From: Corbicula japonica
Lineage: Eukaryota > Mollusca > Bivalvia > Venerida > Cyrenidae
DNA length: 64,000 nucleotides
Reading direction: 5' to 3'
Assembly: GCA_038501625.1 (NCBI GenBank)
Contig: JAZAYU010000009.1
Coordinates: 9,724,396-9,788,395, forward strand
Part shown: positions 63,806-64,000 of the stretch, in pieces
Layout of the letters: every line of letters starts with the position of its first letter
How positions within the stretch are numbered: position 1 is the stretch's first letter
Made by a program: the position numbers and the translations under genes
The notes under the pieces: generated by a model
Told to the model about the DNA's origin: nothing
Seen by the model: the letters and a program-made list of their open reading frames with translations, nothing else
Database searches by the model: none

Positions 63806-64000
63806 TGCACAGATACTTAATTGAAAGTGATTCCACTTTTAACGTAGCTACTTCCCTGTTCGAGATATATTTGCATGATAACAATATTGACGATGTGATT
63901 ACGAAGATTCTCTTTTCATATTATTTTCTCTTTGAGTTCGTTTCATGTTCATGATGAAATCGGACTATTTCCTTTATAAACATAGTATTACATACTCAGC
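63806..64000. other. Window end, nothing recognised
   Basis: It is AT-rich with no frame or repeat that can be supported. Confidence 0.5.

Overview
The window is animal nuclear DNA, most likely from a bivalve mollusc. It is AT-rich, its genes have many short exons in long introns with GT/AG borders, and more than a third of what can be classified is mobile or repeated DNA. The bivalve assignment rests on three families of non-autonomous elements built from 145-160 bp tandem cores, a repeated GTGTAGATCC palindromic element, and a nested Mab-21 gene. It is inference; no species marker was seen.

Layout. 1-9519 (minus): the 5' part of a nudE/NDEL1 gene (three coding exons, first 127 residues; the rest lies beyond base 1), with a likely promoter near 9840-9960. 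9961-13480: no gene seen. 13490-15395 (minus): a decayed DDE_1 (pogo/Tigger/jerky-like) transposase cut by a younger insertion. 16225-48272 (plus): a complete ATAD5 (ELG1) gene in 18 coding exons giving 2049 residues, reconstructed with consistent splice phases throughout. It carries a canonical PIP box, several PIP-like motifs, Walker A, Walker B and sensor-1 segments and the conserved C-terminus. Intron 11 holds a complete intronless antisense gene (37195-38850) for a Mab-21/cGAS-like nucleotidyltransferase-fold protein with a C-terminal membrane anchor. 48273-64000 has no firmly recognised gene: it holds repeats, a candidate two-exon small gene (59736-60297), a 24-bp minisatellite (61484-62875) and one orphan exon candidate (62930-63043).

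Mobile DNA is the dominant theme. A pair of long-TIR elements (39623-41630 and 54201-55803) begin and end with CACAGTG, the consensus heptamer of V(D)J recombination signals, and the first is flanked by a perfect 5-bp duplication, so a Transib/ProtoRAG-like origin deserves testing; a CACTA origin is the main alternative. At least five further elements with CAGGG/CAGTG-like ends carry 5-bp duplications. Three families show Helentron-like (HINE) structure: subterminal inverted repeats, tandem core and, in two of them, a 3' hairpin. A foldback element occurs in two different ATAD5 introns, and 19624-21222 is a three-layer nest of insertions.

Functionally the recognised genes are unrelated neighbours: NDEL1 (dynein/LIS1 regulation), ATAD5 (PCNA unloading in an RFC-like complex) and a putative nucleic-acid or nucleotide-sensing Mab-21 protein. 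There is no operon logic; the only architectural link is the nesting of the Mab-21 gene inside ATAD5.
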